Below are positions 49,018-57,598 of a DNA stretch of 64,000 nucleotides, piece after piece (within the stretch, counting starts at the first letter, position 1; each line of letters opens with the position of its first letter). Source of the stretch: Geomonas oryzae (GTDB taxonomy: Bacteria; Desulfobacterota; Desulfuromonadia; Geobacterales; Geobacteraceae); NCBI RefSeq assembly GCF_004117875.1, contig NZ_RAHW01000001.1:496001-560000 (forward strand), in the 5' to 3' direction. Both the position numbers and the translations under genes were made by a program. Under the pieces are notes generated by a model, which ran no database searches, was not told where the DNA came from, and saw only the letters and a program-made list of their open reading frames with translations.

Positions 49018-49834
49018 GTGGTGGCTGCCGCGCCGGGCGGTGCAGACCGGCACCATTTTGCTGCTCGCCTCTCCGGCGGCGGGGTTCACCTTTTTCAGCG
49101 GCAACCTGGCCTCCGCCGAACTTGCCGGGGTGCGCCTTTCGGACCCGCTCGCCTGCCTGCAGGCGGTGATCGGCTCCGGCGTCCTTGTCCCCTCTTTCCT
49201 CTTCGGGGCGCTCCTGGTCACTGCCTTTTACTTCGTGCTCGGGGGGCGCAGCTTCTGCGCCTGGGTCTGTCCGGTCGGCTTTCTCACCGAGCTTGCGGAA
49301 AAGTTCTCGCGCAGGACGAGGCGGGGGGGGCGGCGGCTGCCGCTTGCCACCGGCCGCTACGTCCTTTTCGTCGTGCTCGCGACCGTGGCGGCGACCGGGG
49401 TCCCGCTTTTCGAGGTGCTGTCGCCCATCGGCATCATGGGGCGCGCCGTCGCCTTCGCCTCCCTCGTCCCGCTTTTGGTCCCGGCGGCGATCCTTTTGGT
49501 GGAAATCTTTGCCGCGCCCCGGGTATGGTGCCGCTCGCTCTGCCCGCTGGGCGCCTTCTACGCGCTCATCGCCCGCTTCAGTCCGCTGAAGGTCGGCTTC
49601 CACAGGGAGCGCTGCACCGGGTGCGGCGACTGCGTCGCCGCCTGCCCGGTCCCGGAAGTGCTGGATCCGCTCTGGCAAAGTGACGCGTGCCGGGTGCGCG
49701 CCGGGGCGTGCACCCGCTGCCTCGCCTGCCTCGACAGCTGCCCCGAGCGCGCCCTGAGCGTCGGGTTTCGTTTCAAGAAAGAGCCCCTCTCTTTAACGGA
49801 CGAGGGGAGACCTATCGAGAAGTCCGCCCCATAG
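49007..49834 (+). CDS. napH: Quinol dehydrogenase membrane subunit NapH
   Basis: Inner-membrane protein of 275 residues with four helices and two cytoplasmic CxxxCP loops (FCAWVCPVGFLTEL and WCRSLCPLGAFYAL), followed by two [4Fe-4S] motifs (CTGCGDCVAACPVPE and CTRCLACLDSCPERA). Oxidises quinol together with NapG. Overlaps napG by 11 bases; ribosome site GAGGGACAGCT. Confidence 0.93.
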   Translation: MTSRWWLPRRAVQTGTILLLASPAAGFTFFSGNLASAELAGVRLSDPLACLQAVIGSGVLVPSFLFGALLVTAFYFVLGGRSFCAWVCPVGFLTELAEKFSRRTRRGGRRLPLATGRYVLFVVLATVAATGVPLFEVLSPIGIMGRAVAFASLVPLLVPAAILLVEIFAAPRVWCRSLCPLGAFYALIARFSPLKVGFHRERCTGCGDCVAACPVPEVLDPLWQSDACRVRAGACTRCLACLDSCPERALSVGFRFKKEPLSLTDEGRPIEKSAP

Positions 49835-49844
49835 GAGGTCTTAC

Positions 49845-50156
49845 ATGAAGAAAAACCTGCTCCCCCTCATCCTTTGCGCCTTCCTGGCGCTGGCGCTGCA
49901 GGCCCCGGCATGGGGCGACGAGGCGGAAGAGACGGCGCCCGACCTGGCCGCGGATGCGCTGCAGTCTCCCGGCGATCCCCCGGTGATTCCGCACGCCGTG
50001 AAGGCGAACCAGGACGGCGAGGAGTGCAACGCCTGCCATCGCGACGGAGTGAAGGGGGCGCCCGCCACGAGCCACCCGGAGCGGCTCAACTGTACCCAGT
50101 GCCATGTGCAGGGTGCTAAGGAGAGCGTGAAGAAAGGAAAGCGCGGCAAGAAATGA
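49845..50156 (+). CDS. napB: Small diheme c-type cytochrome, NapB-like
   Basis: Electron donor to NapA. Signal peptide MKKNLLPLILCAFLALALQA; mature part with two heme sites, CNACH and CTQCH, plus distal histidines in IPHAVKANQDGEE and GAPATSHPERLN. 103 residues, shorter than E. coli NapB, with a lysine-rich tail. Ribosome site GGAGGTCTTAC. Confidence 0.88.
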   Translation: MKKNLLPLILCAFLALALQAPAWGDEAEETAPDLAADALQSPGDPPVIPHAVKANQDGEECNACHRDGVKGAPATSHPERLNCTQCHVQGAKESVKKGKRGKK

Positions 50157-50545
50157 CCTTGAGCCGGAAGGATTTTTTTCGCGGCAGCTTCTACGCGGTG
50201 GGGGAGTTCCTGCTGAATTCCGGCCGGGTCCCGGCGGATGCGGGTGGGCTGCGCGAGCAGGAGCCGGGCCTGTCGGCGCATCCGGCCGGAGAGGAGGAGG
50301 CCGGGGGGGCGCGGGTGGCGCGGGTCGACCCCGCATACTGCCCGGCTCGAAGCTGCGGCTGCTTTACCTGCCTCGACAGGTGCGAGGCGGGGGCGCTCTC
50401 CTTGGGCGCGGGAATCGGCATCGTCATCGACGAGGGGCTCTGCACCGGGTGCGGCGAGTGCATCTCCGTCTGCCCGCTCGCCGGACTGGCGCTCAGCCTG
50501 GTGCCCGCTAGGTCAGGATCAGCTTCAGAGCCGCCGAAAAGGTGA
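50153..50545 (+). CDS. NapF-like ferredoxin
   Basis: Cytoplasmic iron-sulfur protein of 130 residues that starts inside the napB stop (ATGA). An N-terminus resembling a Tat-like motif (LSRKDFFRGSFYAVG) precedes two cluster motifs, CPARSCGCFTCLDRCEAG and CTGCGECISVCPLAG. NapF proteins help mature NapA. The classic third motif is missing, so it is a shortened variant. Its last 38 bases overlap the oppositely directed transporter gene. Confidence 0.75.
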   Translation: MTLSRKDFFRGSFYAVGEFLLNSGRVPADAGGLREQEPGLSAHPAGEEEAGGARVARVDPAYCPARSCGCFTCLDRCEAGALSLGAGIGIVIDEGLCTGCGECISVCPLAGLALSLVPARSGSASEPPKR

Positions 50546-51245
50546 CCAGGGAAAGGGTCTTCAGTATGGCCGGCACCGGGAGCAGCCGGCTGCCGAGCGC
50601 CGAGCCCAAGAGGCCGCCCAGAACCGCCGCCGCGGCAAGCCAGGCGGAACCGGGCATGACGTTACCCAGCGAACTGACGTGACCGAGCAGCCCGGCGACG
50701 GAATTCACCAGGATGAACAGCGCGGAGATGCCGGCGGTCTGACGGGGCGTGGCCCAGCCGAACAGAAGCAGCAGCGGGCTCAGGAAGATCCCTCCCCCGA
50801 CGCCGATGAGCCCGGAGACGAACCCCAGCACCATGCCGATCGCCGCCGCGACCGCCTGCGGGGGAGACGAGGGGGGAAGCGGATTTTCGACCTGGCGGTA
50901 GACCAGCCGGAAGGCGGCGAAGAGAAGCACCGCCCCGAGCAGGGGCTTGAAGTAGATCGCGGGGAGCTGCAGGGCGCCGCCCACGAAGCTCATCGGGATG
51001 GAGGTGACCGCGAAGGGCCAGAAGACGGACCAGCGGAACTGCCCGGCGCGACGATAGGTGCAGGTGGCGATACCGGCGACGAGGATGTTGAGGACGAGCG
51101 CGGTCGGTTTTATCGACGCGGTCGGGAGGGCGAAAAGGGCCATGAGGGCGATGTAGCCCGAGGCGCCGCCGTGCCCGACGCTGGAATAGAGGACGGCGAC
51201 CACCAGGATGCAGAGAAAGAGCGCGAGAAGGATGGTAAGCGTCAT
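50508..51245 (-). CDS. TauE/SafE (TSUP) family membrane transporter
   Basis: Anion exporter-type inner-membrane protein of 245 residues, eight helices in two halves; SVGHGGASGYIALMALFALP and GLIGVGGGIFLSPLLLLFGW are the paired TSUP motifs. Substrates in the family are sulfite, sulfonates or other anions; here the ModE-like partner gene, which overlaps its start by four bases, suggests an oxyanion linked to molybdate or sulfur, but this is inference. Confidence 0.85.
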   Translation of the reverse strand: MTLTILLALFLCILVVAVLYSSVGHGGASGYIALMALFALPTASIKPTALVLNILVAGIATCTYRRAGQFRWSVFWPFAVTSIPMSFVGGALQLPAIYFKPLLGAVLLFAAFRLVYRQVENPLPPSSPPQAVAAAIGMVLGFVSGLIGVGGGIFLSPLLLLFGWATPRQTAGISALFILVNSVAGLLGHVSSLGNVMPGSAWLAAAAVLGGLLGSALGSRLLPVPAILKTLSLVTFSAALKLILT

Positions 51246-51655
51246 AGGGCGAACCCCAGGTCGGCGAACTTGCTGTTCACGAGCTCATCGAACCCCTTTT
51301 GCAGCGCCTCGAACTTTTGGAGCAGGTTTTCCGCCTCGGCGGTGAGCGTCGACTCTCCGCCGCCGCTTCCCCCCTTGGAGCGGAGCACGAGCGGAAACCC
51401 GAGCCGCTTCTCCATCGAGTCGATGTAGGTCCACGCCTTGCGGTAAGGGATCCCCATCTGTTTCGCGGCGGCGTTTATGGAACCGCTCTTCCCCACCAGT
51501 CGCAGCAGCTCGAGGCGCCCCTGTCCCAAGACCGGTTCCCCATCCAGTTCGATCCAGATCTTCGAGCGGACGCAGAGTCCCGAACGAGCGGCGCCGGTCC
51601 GGGCTTCACTCGCTTCATCCTGTCTGCAGCTGTCATCGCGGCCATGGTCCGTCAT
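51242..51655 (-). CDS. ModE-like winged-helix transcriptional regulator
   Basis: Protein of 137 residues from ATG 51655 (ribosome site GGAAGGAGCCGC). SKIWIELDGEPVLGQGRLEL, SINAAAKQMGIPYRKAWTYI, FPLVLRSKGGSGGGESTLTA match the DNA-binding domain of ModE; the molybdate-binding MOP domains are absent. It could control the overlapping transporter gene and, divergently or nearby, nap genes. Palindromes at 51682-51706 and 51708-51725 are candidate operators. Confidence 0.85.
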   Translation of the reverse strand: MTDHGRDDSCRQDEASEARTGAARSGLCVRSKIWIELDGEPVLGQGRLELLRLVGKSGSINAAAKQMGIPYRKAWTYIDSMEKRLGFPLVLRSKGGSGGGESTLTAEAENLLQKFEALQKGFDELVNSKFADLGFAL

Positions 51656-51681
51656 GCGGCTCCTTCCCCCGAAACGCAATC

Positions 51682-51706
51682 GCGTTATACCAAAAGTGCA
51701 CAACGC
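51682..51706. promoter_or_regulatory. Candidate ModE operator
   Basis: GCGTT at 51682-51686 and AACGC at 51702-51706, separated by 15 bases, with GCGTTATAC resembling half of a ModE box (CGTTATAT). It lies 27 bases upstream of the ModE-like gene. Confidence 0.4.
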
Positions 51707-51707
51707 A

Positions 51708-51725
51708 AAAGATGGTACCATCTTT
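51708..51725. promoter_or_regulatory. Perfect 18-bp palindrome upstream of the ModE-like gene
   Basis: AAAGATGGTACCATCTTT is its own reverse complement. A half copy, GTACCATC, occurs again near 51757. It may bind the same or another regulator. Confidence 0.5.
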
Positions 51726-51834
51726 CCCGCGACGGGCAACCTTTTCCCGCCGCGTCGTACCATCCGCACGTGGCGTCGACGGCGAGATGCCGCGATAAAT
51801 CGCTATTTTTGTTGAGGCGTGTCTTGGAAATTAA

Positions 51835-51864
51835 TTGACATTAGCACCGTCTACGTGCTATTTA
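51835..51864 (+). promoter_or_regulatory. Promoter of the atp Fo operon
   Basis: TTGACA at 51835-51840, 18 bases, TATTTA at 51859-51864. AGCAC and GTGCT in the spacer are inverted. Start would be near 51871, about 45 bases before atpZ. GTATAC occurs at 51889-51894 in the leader. Confidence 0.65.
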
Positions 51865-51914
51865 GCCTTGGTTTTCTACCCGTGAATTGTATACGGGACA
51901 GGGGACATCCGGTT

Positions 51915-52160
51915 ATGGATCAAGAAAAGAAGAACCTGCTGAGGACGCTGGGCATGATCTCCACCATGGGGATCGCGTTCGCGGTGGCCATCGCCATCGG
52001 CGTCTACGTGGGGTTGAAACTGGATCACTGGTTCGGTACCGACCCGTGGTTTTTCTTCATCTTCCTGTTCTTCGGCATTGCGGCAGGCTTCCGCAACATT
52101 TTCATATTAGCGGGAAAAGAGCTGCGCGATGACGGGTCCGACAAGGATAAACGAGAGTAA
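51915..52160 (+). CDS. atpZ: AtpZ/AtpI-type ATP synthase assembly protein
   Basis: Small membrane protein of 81 residues with two helices (MISTMGIAFAVAIAIGVYVG, FFFIFLFFGIAAGFRNIFIL). GxKLD (GLKLDHWFGTDPWF) and GFRN are typical of the AtpZ family that helps Fo assembly or Mg/Ca uptake. ATG 51915 is the sensible start although its ribosome site is weak. Confidence 0.8.
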   Translation: MDQEKKNLLRTLGMISTMGIAFAVAIAIGVYVGLKLDHWFGTDPWFFFIFLFFGIAAGFRNIFILAGKELRDDGSDKDKRE

Positions 52161-52518
52161 CATCTTTTCCTGGCTGGTGCGGGGAAGCCTCCTTCTGAGC
52201 GGGGTTTTCGGCGCGGCAGGTGCCTTGCTGGTCTCACCGAGGTTCGGAGTTTCGCTCTTCGCGGGCGGCATGCTCGCCATCGCGAACTTCTTCTGGATCC
52301 GCAACGGTCTGGAAGCGGCGCTTCGCCTGCATCCCCGCAGCGCCTCGCGCTTCGCCGTACTGCGCTACATCCTGCGGCTGGCCATCATGGCGGCGCTTTT
52401 GTACCTGGCGATCGTGGTCCTCAAGGCTGACATCTTCGGCCTTTTGATCGGACTCTCGGTTCTCGTGATCAACATAATCGCTTTTTCGATATATTTGTCG
52501 ACCCGTAAAGGAGGCTAG
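52129..52518 (+). CDS. atpI: ATP synthase subunit I
   Basis: Membrane protein of 129 residues with four helices, ATP-synt_I family; helps c-ring assembly. [40 protein letters not shown] and the C-terminal [17 protein letters not shown] fit. Overlaps atpZ by 32 bases. Confidence 0.8.
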   Translation: MTGPTRINESNIFSWLVRGSLLLSGVFGAAGALLVSPRFGVSLFAGGMLAIANFFWIRNGLEAALRLHPRSASRFAVLRYILRLAIMAALLYLAIVVLKADIFGLLIGLSVLVINIIAFSIYLSTRKGG

Positions 52519-52522
52519 CTTC

Positions 52523-53212
52523 ATGGTTCATCCGTTTTTATTCCTTCAGTTCTTCCGCGAGTTGCTCCACCCCCTCGGTTTCTCCGAGGCAGGTGCGGAC
52601 GCCGTAGTCTACACCTGGCTGATCATGCTCGGCCTTGTGCTTCTGTCCATCGCGGCAACCAAAAGGCTGCAGGCGGTTCCCTCCGGCCTCCAGAACTTCA
52701 TGGAAGTGATCGTGGGCGGCATCGAGAACATGCTGGTGGAAACCATGGGCGAGCACGGCCGTCCGTTCTTCCCGCTGGTGGCCACCCTGGCCCTGTTCAT
52801 CCTGGTGTCCAACCTGATCGGTCTCATCCCGGGCTTCTTCCCGCCGACCGCGAACATCAACACCACCGCGGCCTGCGCTGTCGTCGTGTTCGTCACCACC
52901 CACATCGTGGGCGTGAAGCATCACGGTGCCGCTTACATCAAGCACTTCCTGGGCCCCATCGCCTGGCTTGCTCCGATGATGTTCTTCATCGAGGTGATCG
53001 GTCACCTGAGCCGCGTGATCTCGCTCACCCTGCGTCTCTTCGGTAACATGAACGGCCACGAGCTCGTCCTGATCATCTTCTTCGGTCTGGCTCCGTTCCT
53101 GGTACCGCTGCCGATGATGCTGATGGGCGTGCTGGTCTCCTTCATCCAGGCCTTCGTCTTCATGCTCCTCGCGATGATCTACATCCAGGGCTCGCTGGAG
53201 CACGCGCACTAG
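52523..53212 (+). CDS. atpB: ATP synthase Fo subunit a
   Basis: Proton-path subunit, 229 residues. [20 protein letters not shown] contains the essential arginine (LRLFGNM). [20 protein letters not shown] and [20 protein letters not shown] are conserved helices. Ribosome site AAAGGAGGCTAGCTTC. Confidence 0.97.
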   Translation: MVHPFLFLQFFRELLHPLGFSEAGADAVVYTWLIMLGLVLLSIAATKRLQAVPSGLQNFMEVIVGGIENMLVETMGEHGRPFFPLVATLALFILVSNLIGLIPGFFPPTANINTTAACAVVVFVTTHIVGVKHHGAAYIKHFLGPIAWLAPMMFFIEVIGHLSRVISLTLRLFGNMNGHELVLIIFFGLAPFLVPLPMMLMGVLVSFIQAFVFMLLAMIYIQGSLEHAH

Positions 53213-53219
53213 ACAAACA

Positions 53220-53300
53220 GGTTCTACGTTCCGGGTTCTACGTTCTACGTGGGAACCCATACACAAAGCTTCTCAACATAGAACATAGAACTTAGAACTC
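53220..53300. repeat. 7-bp-period inverted repeat, atpB/atpE spacer
   Basis: GGTTCTACGTTCC, then GTTCTACGTTCTACG (53220-53253) faces AACATAGAACATAGAACTTA (53276-53298). It sits in the spacer between two cotranscribed genes. Confidence 0.8.
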
Positions 53301-53352
53301 GACTTTTAATTCCTATACTATTTAGGAAAAATACGCAGCAAAGGAGAAACAA

Positions 53353-53628
53353 ATGGAATTCTTTACTATGTGTGTACTCGCAGCAGGCATCGGCATGGCT
53401 CTCGGCACCCTCGGCACCGGCATCGGCCAGGGTCTCGCAGTTAAGAGCGCTGTTGAAGGCGTTTCCCGTAACCCGGGCGCTTCCGGCAAAATCCTCACCA
53501 CCATGATGATCGGTCTGGCGATGATCGAGTCCCTGGCGATCTACGCCCTGGTCGTCTGCCTCATCATCCTCTTCGCCAACCCGTACAAAGAAGTTGCTCT
53601 CGAGCTGGCTAAAGCTGTCGCGAAGTAA
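53353..53628 (+). CDS. atpE: ATP synthase Fo subunit c
   Basis: Ring subunit, 91 residues, two helices joined by a polar loop (SRNPGASGKI). The ion-binding carboxylate is the glutamate in MIGLAMIESLAIYAL; helix 1 has GTGIGQG. Gln in helix 1 plus Glu-Ser and Tyr in helix 2 are part of the sodium-binding pattern, but the Thr after Ser is Leu, so proton use remains more likely. Ribosome site AAAGGAGAAACAA. F1 genes are not in this window. Confidence 0.97.
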   Translation: MEFFTMCVLAAGIGMALGTLGTGIGQGLAVKSAVEGVSRNPGASGKILTTMMIGLAMIESLAIYALVVCLIILFANPYKEVALELAKAVAK

Positions 53629-53650
53629 TTCGTTACCGACACGAAGCTTG

Positions 53651-53684
53651 AAAAAGGGCACGCCGCAAGGTGTGCCCTTTTTTC
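53651..53684 (+). terminator. Terminator of the atp Fo operon
   Basis: AAAAAGGGCACGCC, short loop, GGTGTGCCCTTTTTT directly after atpE. Confidence 0.9.
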
Positions 53685-53756
53685 ATTCCGGCTTCCACTC
53701 TTCCGCTAGCGCCCCCCTCCCTTGACATTTCACACCCGCTATGAAATAGTCCGGCC

Positions 53757-54473
53757 ATGAAAATCATAGCCGACATGCACACCCACACGCTCGCTTCAGG
53801 GCACGCCTACTCCACCATCAACGAACTGGCTAATGCCGCCGCCCAGGCCGGGCTGCGCGGACTCGCGGTGACCGACCACGGCCCGGGGCTTCCCGGCGGG
53901 CCGCACCGCTTCCACTTTTGCGCCATGCGCTTCGTCCCTGCCACCATATCCGGCGTCAGGATCTTCCGCGGCATCGAGGCGAACATCCTCGACCACTCGG
54001 GAAGACTCGACCTCGAGCCGGACGTACTGGAGACGCTCGACTACGTCATGGCGGGCTTCCACGAGGACTGCGGCATTTGCGGCCAGGACCGGGCGCGCAA
54101 CACGAAGACCCTTCTCGCCGTGATGGAAAACCCGCTGGTGAAATGCATCTCGCACCCGGGTAACCCCATTTTCCCGCTCGATTACGAGGAGATCGTGATG
54201 GGTGCGCTCGCCACCGACACGGCGCTCGAGCTGAACAACTCGTCGCTCTCGGCGGTGAGCCGCAAGGGGAGCGAAGGGAACTGCACCGAGATCGCCCGCC
54301 TCTGCGCGCGGATCGGGGCGCGGGTGATGATAGGAAGCGACGCGCACATCTGCCAGGGGGTCGGGGCGTTCGACCTGGCTCTCAAGCTCGCGGCCGAGGC
54401 GGGGATCGCCGAGGGGCAGGTGGTGAACGCTTCGTGGGAGCGGCTGCTTGATTTCCTGGGGATCAGCGAGTAG
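53757..54473 (+). CDS. PHP-domain phosphoesterase (YcdX-like)
   Basis: Metal-dependent phosphatase-type protein, 238 residues. Ligand motifs in order: DMHTHTLASGHAYST, VTDHGPGLPG, RGIEANIL, MAGFHEDC, ISHPGNPIF, LELNNSS, GSDAHICQGVG. The three-zinc set (H, H, D, E, H, H, D, H) is complete. Length matches YcdX. The substrate is unknown. The ribosome site is poor. Confidence 0.88.
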   Translation: MKIIADMHTHTLASGHAYSTINELANAAAQAGLRGLAVTDHGPGLPGGPHRFHFCAMRFVPATISGVRIFRGIEANILDHSGRLDLEPDVLETLDYVMAGFHEDCGICGQDRARNTKTLLAVMENPLVKCISHPGNPIFPLDYEEIVMGALATDTALELNNSSLSAVSRKGSEGNCTEIARLCARIGARVMIGSDAHICQGVGAFDLALKLAAEAGIAEGQVVNASWERLLDFLGISE

Positions 54474-54519
54474 GCATCGGAGCGTCCCAGGAAGCAATGG
54501 GTATGTTGCCACGACGTAA

Positions 54520-54562
54520 TGCAAATCCCCCCCGTCCCCCCTTCGCAAAGGGGGGAGCGTGA
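54520..54562. repeat. REP-like palindrome, copy 2
   Basis: GCAAATCCCCCCCGTCCCC, then TTCGCAAAGGGGGGAGCGTG; matches 26986-27028 except for a few bases. Confidence 0.75.
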
Positions 54563-54613
54563 AGCCACGTGCAGCACTTTGTGGCAGCCATCCTCAACAT
54601 CTCCGAAAAAACC

Positions 54614-54652
54614 TAAAAAAAGGGGGGCGAACTTTGGTAGTTCGCCCCCCGG
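54614..54652 (-). terminator. Terminator of the purT transcript
   Basis: GGGGGGCGAACT, loop, AGTTCGCCCCCC with an A run on the plus strand (T run on the minus strand), 23 bases after the purT stop. Confidence 0.85.
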
Positions 54653-54674
54653 TTGCAACAGGCTGACCTTCGGC

Positions 54675-55853
54675 CTAGCGCTTCACGATTCTCACGCAGT
54701 GCGCCGCCTGCTCCGCCTTCGCCCTGGCATCGTCGCAATCCTTGCCGAGAACCAGGGCCACTCCCATGCGACGCCCCTTCCTCGTGTCCGGCTTGCCGAA
54801 GAGACGCAGCTTGCTCGCCGGCATGGCGAGCGCCTCGGCTACCCCTTCGAAAGCAACCTCTCCGGCGACATCCTCAGCCAGTATGACGTGCGACGCGGCG
54901 CAGCCAAGGCTTTCCACCTCGGGGACCGGAAGCCCGAGGATCGCGCGCACGTGCAGCTCGAACTCGGAGAGGTTCTGGGAAACCATGGTGACCATCCCGG
55001 TGTCGTGCGGCCGGGGCGATACTTCGGAGAACCAGACCTTCTCGCCGGTGACGAAGAACTCGACGCCGAAGATGCCGCGTCCACCTAGGGCCGCGGTAAC
55101 GGCCTCGGCCTGGCGCTGCGCCTCGGCGAGCACGGCGGGAACCATCGTGGTCGGCTGCCACGACTCGTGGTAATCGCCGTCGATCTGACGGTGACCGATC
55201 GGCGGACAGAAGCTGGTGCCGGCGACGTGACGCACGGTGAGGAGGGTGATCTCGTAATCGAACGGGATGAACTCCTCGACGATCACCTTGTTGGAGGCGC
55301 CACGCGCCCCCTCGATGGCGTAGCGGAAGGAGCGCTCCATGTCGGCCGCGTCGCGCAGGACGCTCTGCCCCTTGCCGGACGAACTCATGATCGGCTTGAC
55401 GACACAGGGAAGGCCGATGGCGGCGACGGCCTCGGCGAACTCTTCCATGCTGGTGGCGAAACGGTACGCCGCGGTGGGAAGGCCGAGTTCCTCGGCAGCG
55501 AGCCTGCGGATCCCCTCGCGGTTCATGGTGAGGTTCGCGGCGCGCGCGGTCGGGATGACGTTGAACCCTTCCTTCTCGAGTTCCAAGAGGTACTCGGTGT
55601 TGATCGCCTCGATCTCCGGGACGATATAGGCGGGGTTTTCCAGGCGCACCACCCGATCCAGCTCCTCGCGGTTCAGCATGTCGATCACGTGGCTTCTATG
55701 CGCGATCTGCATCGCCGGAGCGTTCGCGTAGCGGTCCACCGCCACCACCTCGATCCCGAACCTCTGGGCCTCGATGGCCACTTCCTTGCCGAGCTCCCCC
55801 GAGCCCAAAAGCATCATCCTCGTCGCACCTGTCTTCAGCGGCGTACCGATCAT
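54675..55853 (-). CDS. purT: Formate-dependent phosphoribosylglycinamide formyltransferase
   Basis: ATP-grasp enzyme of purine synthesis that uses formate, ATP and GAR; cytoplasmic, 392 residues. [54 protein letters not shown] and [20 protein letters not shown] are the family blocks. Ribosome site AGGAGAGAAG. It follows rng after 19 bases, so the two are one transcript. Confidence 0.97.
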   Translation of the reverse strand: MIGTPLKTGATRMMLLGSGELGKEVAIEAQRFGIEVVAVDRYANAPAMQIAHRSHVIDMLNREELDRVVRLENPAYIVPEIEAINTEYLLELEKEGFNVIPTARAANLTMNREGIRRLAAEELGLPTAAYRFATSMEEFAEAVAAIGLPCVVKPIMSSSGKGQSVLRDAADMERSFRYAIEGARGASNKVIVEEFIPFDYEITLLTVRHVAGTSFCPPIGHRQIDGDYHESWQPTTMVPAVLAEAQRQAEAVTAALGGRGIFGVEFFVTGEKVWFSEVSPRPHDTGMVTMVSQNLSEFELHVRAILGLPVPEVESLGCAASHVILAEDVAGEVAFEGVAEALAMPASKLRLFGKPDTRKGRRMGVALVLGKDCDDARAKAEQAAHCVRIVKR

Positions 55854-55872
55854 CTTCTCTCCTGACTATTTT

Positions 55873-57363
55873 TTAGGTTACGGCTACTTCGAACTGTTCC
55901 TGGTGGAAGCCGGGCTTCGCGCGGACCGTGATCCGCTTCTTGAAGTTCTTCTCCAGCTCCTCGAGGCCGCGGCGCTCCTCGTCGTAGAGGAGGTCGGCCA
56001 CCTGCGGGTGCACGGTGAGCATCACCTTGGTGCCCCGGATGTCGAGCATCTCGCGGCGCAGTTCGCGGAAGATCTCGTGGCAGACGGTGATCTTGGACTT
56101 CACGTAGCCGCGCCCCTCGCAATAAGGGCAGGGCTCGCACATCATGCGCCCGAGGCTTTCGCGCACGCGCTTCCGGGTCATCTCCACGAGGCCCAGCTCT
56201 GAGATCTTCAGGATGTTGGTCTTCGACTTGTCGCTCTTCAACGCCTCCTCGAGCGCCCCGTAGACCTTCTCCCGGTTCACCTCCTTCTCCATGTCGATGA
56301 AGTCGATGATGATGATCCCGCCCAGGTTTCTCAGGCGGAGCTGGTAGGCGATCTCCTTGACCGCCTCGAGGTTGGTCTTCAGGATGGTGTCTTCGAGGTT
56401 GTGCTTGCCGACGTAGCGCCCGGTGTTCACGTCGATGGCGGTGAGCGCCTCGGTCTGCTCGATGATGATGTAGCCGCCCGACTTGAGCCAGACCTTGCGG
56501 CCGAGGGCGCGACTGATCTCCACCTCGAGACCGAAGTGGTCGAAGATCGGCTCCTCCTCGTCGTAGAGCTCGATGGAGTACTTCATCTTCGGCATGAAGG
56601 TGCTGATGAACTGGACGATCTTGTCGTGCTCGGGCTTGGAGTCGACGACGATGCGCTCGACCGATTCGGTCAGGATGTCGCGCACCACCTTCTGGGTGAC
56701 GTCGAGATCCGAGTGGATCAGGCTCGGCGCACCGGCCTTGTCCTTCTTCTTGACGATCTCGTCCCAGAGCTTGGTGAGGTAGTGCAGGTCGGCGACCAGG
56801 TCCTCCTCGCTCTTTCCCTCCGAGACGGTGCGGACGATGAAGCCGCCGCCGACCGGCTTGATGCGGTCGACGATCTCTTTCAGGCGCTCGCGCTCGACCT
56901 CGTCCTCGATGCGACGGGAGATGCCGACGTGGTCCACGGTCGGCATGTAGACCAGGTGACGCCCGGGGAGCGAGATGTGCGCCGTGATGCGCGCCCCTTT
57001 GGTGCCGATCGGTTCCTTGGAGATCTGCACCAGGAGTTCCTGCCCTTCCTGGAGGAGATCCTCGATCGGGTGCAGCGGATGCGGCACCGGCTCCTCACCC
57101 TGCTCCGGCTCGATGTAACTGTCGTACTCGTCCATGGCGTCGAAGACGTCCGCCACGTAGAGAAAGGCCGCCTTTTCCAGCCCGATGTCCACGAACGCCG
57201 CCTGCATGCCCGGCAGCACCCGGACCACCCTACCCTTGTAGATGTTGCCGATGATCCCCTTCACCCTGCTCCTTTCGACGTACAGCTCCGCGATGGTGCC
57301 GTTTTCGATGAGCGCGATGCGGGTCTCGTGGGAGGTGGTGTTGATAACCAGCTCGTTTCCCAT
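55873..57363 (-). CDS. rng: Ribonuclease G/E
   Basis: Endoribonuclease of 496 residues that processes rRNA and mRNA. S1 domain (KGIIGNIYKGRVVRVLPGMQ), RNase H-like part, DNase I-like catalytic part with TALTAIDVNTGRYVG and LGGIIIIDFIDMEKEVNRE (aspartates binding magnesium), and the zinc-link CEPCPYCEGRGYV. No long unstructured tail, so RNase G-like. Ribosome site GGAAGGGGTTCAC. Confidence 0.95.
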   Translation of the reverse strand: MGNELVINTTSHETRIALIENGTIAELYVERSRVKGIIGNIYKGRVVRVLPGMQAAFVDIGLEKAAFLYVADVFDAMDEYDSYIEPEQGEEPVPHPLHPIEDLLQEGQELLVQISKEPIGTKGARITAHISLPGRHLVYMPTVDHVGISRRIEDEVERERLKEIVDRIKPVGGGFIVRTVSEGKSEEDLVADLHYLTKLWDEIVKKKDKAGAPSLIHSDLDVTQKVVRDILTESVERIVVDSKPEHDKIVQFISTFMPKMKYSIELYDEEEPIFDHFGLEVEISRALGRKVWLKSGGYIIIEQTEALTAIDVNTGRYVGKHNLEDTILKTNLEAVKEIAYQLRLRNLGGIIIIDFIDMEKEVNREKVYGALEEALKSDKSKTNILKISELGLVEMTRKRVRESLGRMMCEPCPYCEGRGYVKSKITVCHEIFRELRREMLDIRGTKVMLTVHPQVADLLYDEERRGLEELEKNFKKRITVRAKPGFHQEQFEVAVT

Positions 57364-57387
57364 GTGAACCCCTTCCTGTATATAAAA

Positions 57388-57598
57388 TTCAAAACACGTT
57401 CAACGTTCAGCGTTCAACGTTCGACTTCTTCCACCTCGTGCCACCATGGTCCCGGCGGCAACGGCGATCACGTCCAAACGTGCTACAGGCGAATGCGGCG
57501 CAGCATCTTGTGCGCCGGAGCCGGTGCACGAGCCGCCACCGCTGCCTCCCGACAAGCACGCCGGTTGCGAACGTGGAACGTCGAACGTTGAACGTCTT
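57388..57598. repeat. 7-bp-period inverted repeat, rng/radical SAM spacer
   Basis: GTTCAACGTTCAGCGTTCAA (57396 on) faces GAACGTGGAACGTCGAACGT (57569 on). The arms are about 140 bases apart; the region between them holds no gene. Confidence 0.8.
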
